A stretch of DNA of 50,429 nucleotides from JBLHGU01 sp047615875 (GTDB lineage: Bacteria; Pseudomonadota; Gammaproteobacteria; Arenicellales; CAJQKF01). The notes beneath the pieces are model-generated. The model ran no database searches, was not told where the DNA came from, and saw nothing but the letters and a program-made list of their open reading frames with translations. The position numbers were made by a program, and so were the translations under genes. Below are positions 6,964 through 15,551 of the stretch, piece by piece. The number at the start of each line of letters is the position of its first letter. Position 1 is the first letter of the stretch. The stretch covers positions 1 through 50,429 of the forward strand of contig JBLHGU010000015.1 in NCBI GenBank assembly GCA_047615875.1, in the 5' to 3' direction.

Positions 6964-9654
6964 TCATGCGGCACCACGAGATTTTGCTGTGGCAACATGG
7001 TCTAGAACCTCTCCAATGCGTGACTCAATACATTGAATCTGCTCGGCAGCTGTGATTGGCTGCCCGTCGCGATTGGTTATGATGAAGATATCTTCCGCCC
7101 GTTCGCCGAAAGTACTGATACGGGCAGAAATTAACTCAACCTTACACTCCAGCAATACCACAGCGACCGCGTATAAAAGTCCGGGTCGGTCCTGACTGAT
7201 GAGTTCGAGAGTGGAATAGGATCGATTGCTTTGATTATTGACAGATGTAATAGTTTTAATCGGAAAGTGTTTCAGGGCGCGGGTGCGCCAGCGGGGCAGA
7301 GCAGAGTTGCGTTGCGGAGGATATAAAATATTCTTGCGAAGATTTCGAGATAGAATGTCCAGCGCTGCGGAGCGTGTTTCAATGGATGGGTTGACCAGTA
7401 CCAGAAATGCCATTAAAACCATTCCCGAATGCATCTGGTGAACTCGGGCGTCAGCGATACTTAAATTGGATCTTTCGAAGGCCCCTGCTACTTTGCTGAA
7501 CAACTCTCTGGTGCTGGGGGCGAAAACAAAGATCTGCAAAGCCTCAAGCCTGGGTCGATGCCTGACTTCCACTAATGGAATTTCGCCGGCTCTGGAATTA
7601 ATTAATGATTCCGCATGCCAGCGGATAGTGTCGGGATCACTGCGGGTAAAGTAATCATCTTCAAGCAGACTCCACAGATCTTCAACCGGCTTTCTATTAC
7701 GCGCCGAACTACCCAGCAACTTTAGGGATTCCTGTTTGATTTCCAGAACTCTTTGCTCTTGATTAATGGGTACTCCCATGCCCAGTCGCAAGGCGCGACT
7801 AGTCGCGCGATACAAGTCAAACAGTAGCTGACCTTTCCAGTTATTCCAGACTTCCGGCCCCGTCGAACGGATATCTGCAACGGTTAATAGATAAAGATTG
7901 TCCAGATGTTCTTGATCGCCAACCAGTTCGGCAAAGCGAGCAATAACATCAGGATCTGAGATGTCCTGTTTTTGCGCAGTCCAGGACATGACTAGATGTT
8001 GTCGTACTAGCCAGGCGACAAAACGGGCATCGTAGTCGCTCAAATCATGCCGTTTACAAAATTGAAAGGCATCTTTTTCCCCCAGCACCGAATGATCACC
8101 GCCGCGACCCTTGGCGACGTCATGAAATAGCCCTGATAGATAGAGACGATATGGTTTGAACAGAGAGTCAAGAATTTCACTCAAGACAGGAAATTCATGA
8201 CTGTGCTTTGCCAATGCAAAACGTCTCAGATGGCCGACTACAAATAGCAGGTGTGCATCTACGGTATAAACATGGAATAAATCATGCTGCATTTGTCCCA
8301 CTACGCGGCCGAATTCCGGCACATAGGCACCTAGAACGCCATACTCATTCATACGCCGCAAGGTATGGGTAAGTCTACGGCTCTGGCGAAAAATCTCCGT
8401 AAAAATACTGCGACTCTTAATATCCTTGCGAAAATCGGCATTAATTAAATGCAAGTTGTTACGCACCAGGCGAATGGTCTGGGCGCTGATGCCTTTTAGT
8501 TCAGTCTGTTGCTGGTAAATGAGAAATAATTCCAGCAGGGAATAGGGCGAGTTCTTGAATACATTTTCCGACTGCACTTTAAGAAAGCCATCGACAGTCT
8601 TGAAACGACGATTAATTGTGACCGTTTTTTTACTTATTCGACTAGGAATGGCGGCCTGAAAATCCTGTAATAGTATTTGGTTTAGTAATTGTAGTTCCTT
8701 TACGGTGCGATAGTATCGCTTCATTAACTGTTCTACTGCCAGTTCCTGTGGCTTATCCTGATAGCCGAATTCCCTGGCAATTTCCCGCTGGAAATCGAAC
8801 AATAAGCGATCTTCTCGTCGATTGGCGAGAAAATGTAATCCATTGCGAAGACGCCAGAGAAAGTTTCGGCAACGTATCAGGCTACGATGCTCAGCTTCAT
8901 CGACGATGCCACGATCAACCAGTTCCGCCAGATTGCCCACACCATAACAACGTTGTGCCATCCAGACGATCATTTGAATGTCACGCAAGCCGCCGGGACC
9001 TTCTTTTATATGTGGTTCAAGATTGTAGGCTGTATCATTAAATCGTGCGTGTCGATCCAGCTGTTCTTGCATTTTGTGGGTATAGTATTTCTTGGTCGGC
9101 CAGATGCTTGCAGGAGCCAGGCGCTTCTGCATCTGCACTAACAGCTCTTCATCACCGATCAGAAATCGACCTTCCATCAAATTGGTCAAAACGGTAATGT
9201 CCTGCTTTGATTCGCGGACACAATCTTTCAAGGTTCGGACGCTGTGTCCAACCTCCAGTCCCATGTCCCACAAAAAACGGATCAGATGCTCTGCGAAACG
9301 ATTACTTGAATCGTCTGTTTGTCGCTCGAAAATTAGTAATAGATCTATATCTGAAAAAGGCTGCAATTCACCACGACCATAGCCGCCAACAGCCAGCAGA
9401 GAGCAATTCTGACTGGTAGGGAACTGCTTACTGATAAAACCCCAGCATTGCAAGATAAGCTGGTCTATTAACCAGCTGTGATGTTCGACAAGTTGTGCGG
9501 ATGGGCCCCCTTCGAGATGGAATTCCTGCAGAAGAGTGCGCCCGTTGGCCAGCGTCTGTTTAAATTCAACTAAGGGATTGCCACTATCAGAACAGGAATT
9601 CTGAAATGCATCCTGATCAAATAGCTGTTTACGGACCAATCGTACTGTTGTCAC
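6964..9654 (-). CDS. glnD: Bifunctional uridylyltransferase / uridylyl-removing enzyme GlnD
   Basis: Nitrogen sensor that adds and removes UMP on PII proteins in response to glutamine (896 residues; E. coli 890). Domains in order: nucleotidyltransferase with GGYGRGELQPFSDIDLL (90-106; catalytic Asp pair at 102 and 104), linker with EGPGGLRDIQ, HD hydrolase with LFHDVAKGRGGDHS (about 510-525), then two C-terminal ACT domains that bind glutamine (about 695-770 and 805-885; ISQDRPGLLYAVA in the second). All motifs are intact. It lies 8 bases downstream of map, so map-glnD is an operon, as in enterics. Confidence 0.97.
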   Translation of the reverse strand: MTTVRLVRKQLFDQDAFQNSCSDSGNPLVEFKQTLANGRTLLQEFHLEGGPSAQLVEHHSWLIDQLILQCWGFISKQFPTSQNCSLLAVGGYGRGELQPFSDIDLLLIFERQTDDSSNRFAEHLIRFLWDMGLEVGHSVRTLKDCVRESKQDITVLTNLMEGRFLIGDEELLVQMQKRLAPASIWPTKKYYTHKMQEQLDRHARFNDTAYNLEPHIKEGPGGLRDIQMIVWMAQRCYGVGNLAELVDRGIVDEAEHRSLIRCRNFLWRLRNGLHFLANRREDRLLFDFQREIAREFGYQDKPQELAVEQLMKRYYRTVKELQLLNQILLQDFQAAIPSRISKKTVTINRRFKTVDGFLKVQSENVFKNSPYSLLELFLIYQQQTELKGISAQTIRLVRNNLHLINADFRKDIKSRSIFTEIFRQSRRLTHTLRRMNEYGVLGAYVPEFGRVVGQMQHDLFHVYTVDAHLLFVVGHLRRFALAKHSHEFPVLSEILDSLFKPYRLYLSGLFHDVAKGRGGDHSVLGEKDAFQFCKRHDLSDYDARFVAWLVRQHLVMSWTAQKQDISDPDVIARFAELVGDQEHLDNLYLLTVADIRSTGPEVWNNWKGQLLFDLYRATSRALRLGMGVPINQEQRVLEIKQESLKLLGSSARNRKPVEDLWSLLEDDYFTRSDPDTIRWHAESLINSRAGEIPLVEVRHRPRLEALQIFVFAPSTRELFSKVAGAFERSNLSIADARVHQMHSGMVLMAFLVLVNPSIETRSAALDILSRNLRKNILYPPQRNSALPRWRTRALKHFPIKTITSVNNQSNRSYSTLELISQDRPGLLYAVAVVLLECKVELISARISTFGERAEDIFIITNRDGQPITAAEQIQCIESRIGEVLDHVATAKSRGAA

Positions 9655-9662
9655 GGGTTGTT

Positions 9663-10418
9663 TTAACTAGATACTGTAAGGAGTTCGTATCCAGTTTCTG
9701 TCACCACGAGCGTATGCTCCCACTGCGCACTCAGACTATGGTCTCGAGTCACCACGGTCCAGCCGTCAGGCAGCAAACGAGTCTCCTTGCGACCGGCATT
9801 TAACATGGGTTCGATGGTAAAAGTCATGCCAGTTTTGAGTTCGAGCCCAGTGCCAGGCGTTCCATAATGCAGAACTTGCGGGTCCTCGTGAAATACTCGA
9901 CCAATGCCGTGGCCACAATATTCCCGGACTACAGAAAATCCATGGCCTTCAGAAAATGTTTGAATGGCATGACCAATATCACCTAGCTGTATGCCTGGTT
10001 TTACCTGTTCGATCCCCTTAAACATGGCTTGTTGGCAAATTTCAACTAGTCGATTGGCTCTTACGGGTACTTTGCCAACACAGAACATGCGGCTGGTATC
10101 ACCGTGAAAGCTGTCCTTGATTACGGTAATGTCGACATTAATGATGTCACCGTTTTTGAGTTTTTTCTCGCCCGGAATGCCATGGCATATGACGTGATTG
10201 ACGGAAGTGCAAATTGATTTTGGAAATCCCCTGTAATTGAGCGGGGCGGGTATGGCATCTTGTGCGTTTACAATATAGTCATGACATATTTGATCCAGTT
10301 CGCCAGTGGTTACGCCGGCCTTGATAAATGGACCAATCATATCGAGTACCTGGGACGCCAATCGGCCGGCTACCCGCATTTGCTGGATTTCTTCGGGGGA
10401 TTTTATCGATACAGACAC
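9663..10418 (-). CDS. map: Type I methionine aminopeptidase
   Basis: Removes the N-terminal methionine from nascent proteins (251 residues; E. coli 264). Seen: PLNYRGFPKSICTSVNHVICHG, metal ligands in NVDITV and HGDTSRMF, GHGIGRVFHEDP, TIEPML and the final glutamate in SAQWEHTLVV. The start is GTG; AGG about 6 bases upstream supports it. It is transcribed divergently from rpsB, the same arrangement as in E. coli and Pseudomonas, and heads the map-glnD unit. Confidence 0.96.
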   Translation of the reverse strand: MSVSIKSPEEIQQMRVAGRLASQVLDMIGPFIKAGVTTGELDQICHDYIVNAQDAIPAPLNYRGFPKSICTSVNHVICHGIPGEKKLKNGDIINVDITVIKDSFHGDTSRMFCVGKVPVRANRLVEICQQAMFKGIEQVKPGIQLGDIGHAIQTFSEGHGFSVVREYCGHGIGRVFHEDPQVLHYGTPGTGLELKTGMTFTIEPMLNAGRKETRLLPDGWTVVTRDHSLSAQWEHTLVVTETGYELLTVSS

Positions 10419-10514
10419 GTGGAACCTGTTGCTTAAAGGAGGTAATAAAGACCTGCAATTCTAACCGAGGCTGGCGGTAAGCGCCAAAAAGATCACAAAG
10501 GATTAAACTGGCAC

Positions 10515-10543
10515 TGGTTTCGCGACGAGAAATTCTGTAAAAT
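10515..10543 (+). promoter_or_regulatory. Candidate rpsB promoter
   Basis: TGGTTT (10515-10520), 17 bases, then TAAAAT (10538-10543), followed by the GC-rich stretch CGCGCTCCC. A GC-rich discriminator after the -10 is typical of stringently controlled ribosomal promoters. The -35 is a poor match, so the call rests on position, the -10 and the discriminator. Confidence 0.45.
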
Positions 10544-10584
10544 TCGCGCTCCCAAAATCGCGTGTGTTTCATACTAGGGTTTCC

Positions 10585-10648
10585 CGGGTGCCTTTGACTT
10601 AACGGTCGTAAAGGTTGGAGATCCGGAAATGCACCAGGCAATAACCCG
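10585..10648 (+). promoter_or_regulatory. Structured rpsB 5' leader, probable S2 autoregulatory element
   Basis: CGGGTGCC (10585-10592) can pair with GGC (10637-10639) and ACCCG (10644-10648) across an AATA bulge. Inside, CCTTT (10591-10595) can pair with AAAGG (10610-10614), competing for two C residues of the outer helix. The element ends just before the ribosome binding site of rpsB. Known: the gammaproteobacterial rpsB-tsf leader is the target of repression by S2. The assignment here is inference from position and pairing. Confidence 0.5.
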
Positions 10649-10661
10649 AACGGAGAAACTT

Positions 10662-11492
10662 ATGTCTGATCTATCTATGCGTACCCTACTGGAAGCTGGT
10701 GTCCATTTTGGCCATCAAACCCGCTATTGGAGTCCGAAAATGAAACCTTACATTTTCGGAAGCCGTAACAAAATTCACATCATCAATCTTGAGCATACCT
10801 TGCCAATGTACAAGGAGGCGCTCAATTATCTTGGTCATGTGGCTGCCAATCGTGGCAATATTCTGTTTGTAAGCACCAAGCGTCAGGCCAGCAAATTGGT
10901 CAAAGAACATGCCGTACGATGCGGAATGCCCTATGTAAACCATCGTTGGCTTGGCGGTATGCTAACCAATTTCCGTACCGTTAGAAAGTCGGTAGCTCGT
11001 CTTAAGGAACTAAATGAGCTTAAAGAAACCGGCGGTTACAGCCGATTGGCAAAGAAAGAATCTCTGCGTATGGAGCGTGAGCGTATCAAGTTGGATCGCG
11101 GTCTGGCAGGAATTAGTGACATGAACGCATTGCCAGACGTGCTATACGTTATCGATGTGGATCATGAGTACATCGCGGTCAATGAAGCCAATAAACTGGG
11201 TATTCCAGTAGTTGCCGTGGTGGATACGAATAGCAAGCCTGACGGTGTCAACTATGTTGTGCCTGGTAACGATGATGCTATTCGTGCAATCAAATTATAT
11301 CTGACAGGTGCAGCTGATGCGATTATCGAAGGACGAAACTCAGCCCAAATCGTTTCTCCAGGCGACGCTGACGAATATATCGAAGTAGAAGAAAGTGCTC
11401 CTGAAGTTACTCTCGCCCCAGTTCCTGCAGCTGTAGAGGAAGTTGCGGCACCTGCAGCTCCGGTAGCAGTAGAGGCCGCTGAAACCGCCTGA
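10662..11492 (+). CDS. rpsB: 30S ribosomal protein S2
   Basis: Ribosomal protein S2 (276 residues from this start; E. coli 241). Seen: SMRTLLEAGVHFGHQTRYW, KMKPYIFGSRNKIHIINLE, RWLGGMLTNFRTV, DVLYVIDVDHEYIAVNEA and VAVVDTNSKPDGVNYVVPGND. ATG 10662 was chosen over an upstream ATG (10629) because it matches the family N-terminus and follows CGGAG (10651-10655). The extra length is a C-terminal tail of about 35 residues rich in Ala, Val, Glu and Pro. First gene of rpsB-tsf. Confidence 0.97.
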   Translation: MSDLSMRTLLEAGVHFGHQTRYWSPKMKPYIFGSRNKIHIINLEHTLPMYKEALNYLGHVAANRGNILFVSTKRQASKLVKEHAVRCGMPYVNHRWLGGMLTNFRTVRKSVARLKELNELKETGGYSRLAKKESLRMERERIKLDRGLAGISDMNALPDVLYVIDVDHEYIAVNEANKLGIPVVAVVDTNSKPDGVNYVVPGNDDAIRAIKLYLTGAADAIIEGRNSAQIVSPGDADEYIEVEESAPEVTLAPVPAAVEEVAAPAAPVAVEAAETA

Positions 11493-11534
11493 TCAGCGAT
11501 ATTTCGCTCAAATGGTGAGTTAACTTTTCTTTTT

Positions 11535-11558
11535 GCAGGTGCAGTATGCTGCACCTGC
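11535..11558 (+). promoter_or_regulatory. Perfect hairpin between rpsB and tsf
   Basis: GCAGGTGCAG (11535-11544), loop TATG, CTGCACCTGC (11549-11558): a perfect 10-base stem. It has no T run after it (a T-rich stretch lies before it), so it is not a classical terminator. It more likely sets mRNA processing, stability or partial termination between rpsB and tsf. It lies 40 bases before the tsf start. Confidence 0.6.
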
Positions 11559-11598
11559 CTCCCCCTGTTCTAATTTATCTCTTATTCAAGGTGAAACC

Positions 11599-12486
11599 AT
11601 GGCAATCACTGCAAGTATGGTGAAGGAACTGCGCGAACGCACAGGCGCAGGAATGATGGAATGTAAAAAAGCATTAACTGAAACTGATGGTAATCAGGAT
11701 ACCGCAGTCGAATTACTGCGCAAAAAAGGCGTAGCAAGTGCTGAGAAAAAATCTGGTCGAATTGCGGCAGAAGGCATTATTGTTCATGCGATCGCTGCTG
11801 ACGGTAAAAGTGGCGCAATGGTGGAAGTGAATAGTGAGACCGACTTTGTGGCCAAAGACGACTCATTTCAGACATTTGCCAACAATGTTGCCGCGCGAAT
11901 TCTGGCAAATTCTCCGGACTCAATGGAAAGTTTGTTGGCGATGCCGTTGGAAGAAGGTGGCGAGACTGTCGAGGAAGTTCGCTCGCATTTGGTTGGTGGT
12001 AAAATTGGCGAGAATATTTCAGTACGTCGATTTGAGCGTTTGCAGGCTGACGATGATGGTGTGATCAGTGGCTACCTGCACGGCACAAAAATTGGCGTTC
12101 TGGTTAAGAATAAGGGCGGCGATGCGGGTCTTGCTCGAGATGTTGCCATGCATGTTGCTGCTTCCAACCCGGTTTGTGTTGATGAGACTGAAATGCCGCA
12201 GGATCTGCTGGCCAAAGAAAAAGATATCTTCATGGATCAGGCGCGCCAGAGCGGCAAGCCAGAAGCCATAATGGAGAAAATTGTTGAGGGAAGGATTCGA
12301 AAGTTTCTTGCCGAAAACACTCTAGTTGGTCAGCCCTTCGTAAAAGACCCGGATCAAACCGTGGGTCAGTTGTTGGCTGATGCAGGTGCATCAGCTCAAG
12401 CCTATGCCCGTTATGAAGTGGGTGAAGGTCTTGAGAAACGTAGTGATGATTTTGTCGCCGAAGTAATGGCACAGGCGCAGGGTTAA
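11599..12486 (+). CDS. tsf: Elongation factor Ts
   Basis: Guanine nucleotide exchange factor for EF-Tu (295 residues; E. coli 283). Seen: the N-terminal UBA-like domain ITASMVKELRERTGAGMM followed by CKKALTETDGN, the core with EVNSETDFVAKDD, DVAMHVAASNP and the C-terminal module with VGQPFVKDPDQTVGQLL. ATG 11599 matches the family start and follows AAGGTG (11588-11593); a longer upstream frame with no homology was set aside. Second gene of rpsB-tsf; pyrH follows after 7 bases. Confidence 0.97.
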   Translation: MAITASMVKELRERTGAGMMECKKALTETDGNQDTAVELLRKKGVASAEKKSGRIAAEGIIVHAIAADGKSGAMVEVNSETDFVAKDDSFQTFANNVAARILANSPDSMESLLAMPLEEGGETVEEVRSHLVGGKIGENISVRRFERLQADDDGVISGYLHGTKIGVLVKNKGGDAGLARDVAMHVAASNPVCVDETEMPQDLLAKEKDIFMDQARQSGKPEAIMEKIVEGRIRKFLAENTLVGQPFVKDPDQTVGQLLADAGASAQAYARYEVGEGLEKRSDDFVAEVMAQAQG

Positions 12487-12493
12487 CAAACCA

Positions 12494-13207
12494 GTGAACG
12501 ACTCCGGCTATACACGGATTCTTTTAAAGCTGAGCGGTGAATCCCTGGGCGGCAACGCCGGACAGGGATTCGATCCAGACGTTCTACGCAAAATATCCAG
12601 TGATTTAAAAGAGCTGGTTGAGCTGGGTGTCGCAATCGGAGTAGTGGTTGGCGGCGGAAATTTTTTTCGCGGCCTGGCTTCAGGTTTGCCGGGTTGTGAT
12701 CGGGTGGATGCTGACCGAATTGGAATGCTGGCCACCGTTATGAACGGCCTTGCGCTAAAAGCTGCTTTATGTGACCAGCAACTTAAAGCTGAAGTGTATT
12801 CGTCATTTGCAATAGCCGGAGTAGTTGAGCAATTTAATCGTGCTACCTGTCTGGAATTTTTGCGGGCGGGTGGTGTGGCTATATTGACTGGTGGGACAGG
12901 AAATCCACTCTTCACTACAGATTCTGCGGCCAGTTTGCGGGCCGTTGAAATTAACGCCCAGATTCTAATTAAAGCTACCCGGGTCGATGGCGTCTATGAC
13001 AGCGATCCAGAGAAAAACCCCTCGGCGAAGCGCTTTTCCAGTTTGAGTTTTGCACAGGTGTTGGAGCGGAAGTTGGCGGTTATGGATACTACGGCAATCG
13101 TGTTGTGCCAGGAGAATCAACTGCCAATTCGAGTGCTCGATCTAGGGCGAGAGGATTCCTTGAAAAATGCGGTATTGGGATTGGACGAGGGCACTCTGAT
13201 CAGTTAG
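12494..13207 (+). CDS. pyrH: Uridylate kinase
   Basis: UMP kinase of the amino-acid-kinase fold, making UDP from UMP (237 residues; E. coli 241). Seen: RILLKLSGESLGG, VVVGGGNFFRG, DRIGMLATVMNGLAL, GGTGNPLFTTDSAA, KATRVDGVYDSDP and the C-terminal DEGTLI. The start is GTG, 7 bases after tsf, with AGGG of the tsf end as a likely ribosome binding site. The tsf-pyrH-frr order is conserved. Confidence 0.96.
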   Translation: MNDSGYTRILLKLSGESLGGNAGQGFDPDVLRKISSDLKELVELGVAIGVVVGGGNFFRGLASGLPGCDRVDADRIGMLATVMNGLALKAALCDQQLKAEVYSSFAIAGVVEQFNRATCLEFLRAGGVAILTGGTGNPLFTTDSAASLRAVEINAQILIKATRVDGVYDSDPEKNPSAKRFSSLSFAQVLERKLAVMDTTAIVLCQENQLPIRVLDLGREDSLKNAVLGLDEGTLIS

Positions 13208-13275
13208 TCTGATGGGGTTAAGTAGCCGGCAACTTTTGTCTGCGTGTTGTAAAATATTATTCCAGGTTCTCAGTA

Positions 13276-13833
13276 ATGATTGATGATATCTATCAGGATG
13301 CCCGACAAAGAATGCAAAAAACTGTCGAGGCAACCAAAACTGACATGGCTAGAATTCGCACTGGCCGTGCGAGCCCAGCCCTGTTGGATCATGTTCAGGT
13401 TGACTACTACGGTAGTAAAGTGCCTATTTCCCAGGTTGCGACGGTTGGTGTGGCAGACGCCAGAACCTTGACCTTGAACCCGTGGGAAAAACATATGGTG
13501 CCAGCACTTGAAAAAGCCATTATGGAGTCTGATCTTGGACTCAACCCGGTTACCGCTGGTGAGGTGATTCGGATTCCATTGCCTTCGCTAACTGAGGAAC
13601 GTCGGCGTGAAATGACAAAAATTGTTCGCAATGAGGGTGAGAATGGCAAAATTGCTATTCGTAATATTCGCCGAGACGCTATAGCGCACGTTAAAGAGCT
13701 AACAAAAGAAAAAGAAATTAGTCAGGATGATGAAAAAAGAGCTCTTTCTCAAATTCAGGACATTACCGACTCCTTCAATAAGTCTATGGATGAAGTGGTA
13801 GGAGAGAAGGAGCGCGAGGTGATGGAAATATAG
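13276..13833 (+). CDS. frr: Ribosome recycling factor
   Basis: Releases ribosomes from mRNA after termination together with EF-G (185 residues, the family length). Seen: IRTGRASPALLDHVQVDYYG, PISQVATVGV, LTEERRREMTKIVRNEGE and the helical C-terminus. It is 68 bases after pyrH and 44 bases before uppS. No odd features. Confidence 0.97.
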   Translation: MIDDIYQDARQRMQKTVEATKTDMARIRTGRASPALLDHVQVDYYGSKVPISQVATVGVADARTLTLNPWEKHMVPALEKAIMESDLGLNPVTAGEVIRIPLPSLTEERRREMTKIVRNEGENGKIAIRNIRRDAIAHVKELTKEKEISQDDEKRALSQIQDITDSFNKSMDEVVGEKEREVMEI

Positions 13834-13877
13834 CTTTTTGTAGTCGATTGGTTTCAATTGGTTAAGTAAGAAGGTGA

Positions 13878-14639
13878 TTGGACGAGAATGATGGGGTCAG
13901 ACTGAAAGTGAAACAAACGGAACTACCAAGGCACGTTGCCATGATTATGGATGGCAACGGGCGTTGGGCTCGTCAACAAAATAAGGCCAGGATAAGTGGC
14001 CATAAAAAGGGCGTGGATGTAGTTCGAGATATGGTAAGTATCTGCGGCAACATCGGAATTCCCTATCTAACTTTATTCGCCTTTAGTAGCGAAAATTGGC
14101 GTCGGCCGCAATCTGAGGTCAGCTTTCTTGTTGAACTGCTTATTAGTACTTTGGAGAGCGAGGTAAGAAAATTACACGAAAATCAGGTTAATCTGCGAAT
14201 AATAGGTGATATCGGCAAATTTGGATCCCGGGCCAAACTGTTGATGAAAAATGCAGAGCAACTTACCGTGCGTAATAGCAAGCTGACACTGACTATTGCG
14301 ATAAATTACGGTGGTCGTTGGGACGTAGCTCAAGCTTGTCAGAAACTCGCCGAGCAGGTTAAAAAAGGCGTTGTAAAGCCCGAAGATATTACAGAGGATA
14401 GTATTGATAGCTACCTAAGCACCCATGGCATACCCGAACCGGATTTATTTATTCGCACCGGCGGAGAAACCAGGGTTAGCAATTTTTTGCTATGGCAGTT
14501 AGCCTACACAGAACTGTATTTTACAGAAACTTTGTGGCCAGACTTTAATCAGAATTGTTTGACGCAAGCCCTTGATTCCTATGCATCGAGACAGCGTCGG
14601 TTTGGGAAAACCGGTGAGCAGGTATCTGCCGGTGTGTAG
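13878..14639 (+). CDS. uppS: Undecaprenyl diphosphate synthase (cis-prenyltransferase)
   Basis: Makes the C55 carrier lipid for peptidoglycan and other surface polymers (253 residues from this start). Seen: HVAMIMDGNGRWARQQ with catalytic Asp, GHKKGVDVVRD, TLFAFSSENWRRP, INYGGRWD, and PDLFIRTGGETRVSNFLLWQ with the substrate-binding arginines. The start is uncertain: TTG 13878 follows AAGG closely, and GTG 13908 would shorten it by 10 residues. ATG codons nearby are out of frame. cdsA follows after 53 bases. Confidence 0.95.
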   Translation: MDENDGVRLKVKQTELPRHVAMIMDGNGRWARQQNKARISGHKKGVDVVRDMVSICGNIGIPYLTLFAFSSENWRRPQSEVSFLVELLISTLESEVRKLHENQVNLRIIGDIGKFGSRAKLLMKNAEQLTVRNSKLTLTIAINYGGRWDVAQACQKLAEQVKKGVVKPEDITEDSIDSYLSTHGIPEPDLFIRTGGETRVSNFLLWQLAYTELYFTETLWPDFNQNCLTQALDSYASRQRRFGKTGEQVSAGV

Positions 14640-14692
14640 CAAGCCCGCATAATCTCCGCTTAGCTGAATAATGATTTTGTTTGTAAGTCAGC

Positions 14693-15502
14693 ATGTTTAA
14701 AACACGAATACTTACTGCTTTAGTAATGCTGGTTGTCTTTCTGGCGACTTTGTTATTTGCCAATCAATTGTTTTTTACTTTGTTAATGCTGGTTGTTGTT
14801 GCTATGGCAGCCTACGAGTGGGCCTGTCTATGTTTATCAAACCCTGCTTTACGCTGGTTGTATACAGTAGTGGTGGCTTCGTTGTGCTTGCTATTTTGGT
14901 ATTCAGCCTGGGCATCTCATTTGGTCATATTAAGTTCGATCATCTGGTTGATCTCCCCACTTTTGCTTACTGTTCTCGTTCGTAATGATACGCGCCCAGG
15001 TCTTTTGATCTTGCCAGGTGTGTTGTTTTTAACAGCCGCTTATGTAGCAATTCTTTCTTTAAGATGGAGCGTATTTCCCGAGCTTGATTGGCATCTGATT
15101 TTGAGTTGTTTGATGATTGTCTGGTGTGCTGACAGTTTTGCCTACATCACAGGAAAAAGATTTGGTCAGCGAAAACTGGCGCCGAATATTAGCCCAGGTA
15201 AAACCTGGGAGGGAGTCCTTGGCGGTTTGCTCAGTGTTGTGCTGGTTGCGACAACCTATTGGTGGCTAATGTCCGGACACTTTCCCGAGCTAAACTGGTG
15301 GTTAGCTATATGTTTAATTACAGGGGTGTTTTCGGTTTTGGGTGATCTGATGGAAAGTTGTGCCAAACGTATTGCTGGCGTAAAGGATAGCGGCAATATC
15401 CTGCCTGGTCATGGTGGAGTTCTGGACCGCATAGATGGCGTGTTAGCGGCCGCACCAATATTTATGACATTGTTGCTGGGTTATCAATGGTTGCAGTCAT
15501 AA
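14693..15502 (+). CDS. cdsA: Phosphatidate cytidylyltransferase
   Basis: Integral inner-membrane enzyme making CDP-diacylglycerol, the precursor of all phospholipids (269 residues). Seen: multiple hydrophobic segments from residue 6 onward, CADSFAYITGKRFGQ, SPGKTWEGVLGG, and the C-terminal signature with SCAKRIAGVKDSGNILPGHG then GVLDRIDG carrying metal-binding aspartates. It lies in the uppS-cdsA-dxr-rseP envelope cluster. Confidence 0.96.
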   Translation: MFKTRILTALVMLVVFLATLLFANQLFFTLLMLVVVAMAAYEWACLCLSNPALRWLYTVVVASLCLLFWYSAWASHLVILSSIIWLISPLLLTVLVRNDTRPGLLILPGVLFLTAAYVAILSLRWSVFPELDWHLILSCLMIVWCADSFAYITGKRFGQRKLAPNISPGKTWEGVLGGLLSVVLVATTYWWLMSGHFPELNWWLAICLITGVFSVLGDLMESCAKRIAGVKDSGNILPGHGGVLDRIDGVLAAAPIFMTLLLGYQWLQS

Positions 15503-15551
15503 ATGTTTCGGGCCTCGATTTACCGGCGAACCTGTTCGTCTGGAGATTTTT

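Noticed and set aside
8748..9419. Several overlapping plus-strand open frames opposite glnD
   Set aside because: They lie within the intact, well-conserved glnD coding sequence and show no recognisable protein features.
11252..11554. Minus-strand frame opposite the rpsB tail
   Set aside because: Ser/Ala/Thr-rich shadow of the low-complexity S2 tail, with no independent support.
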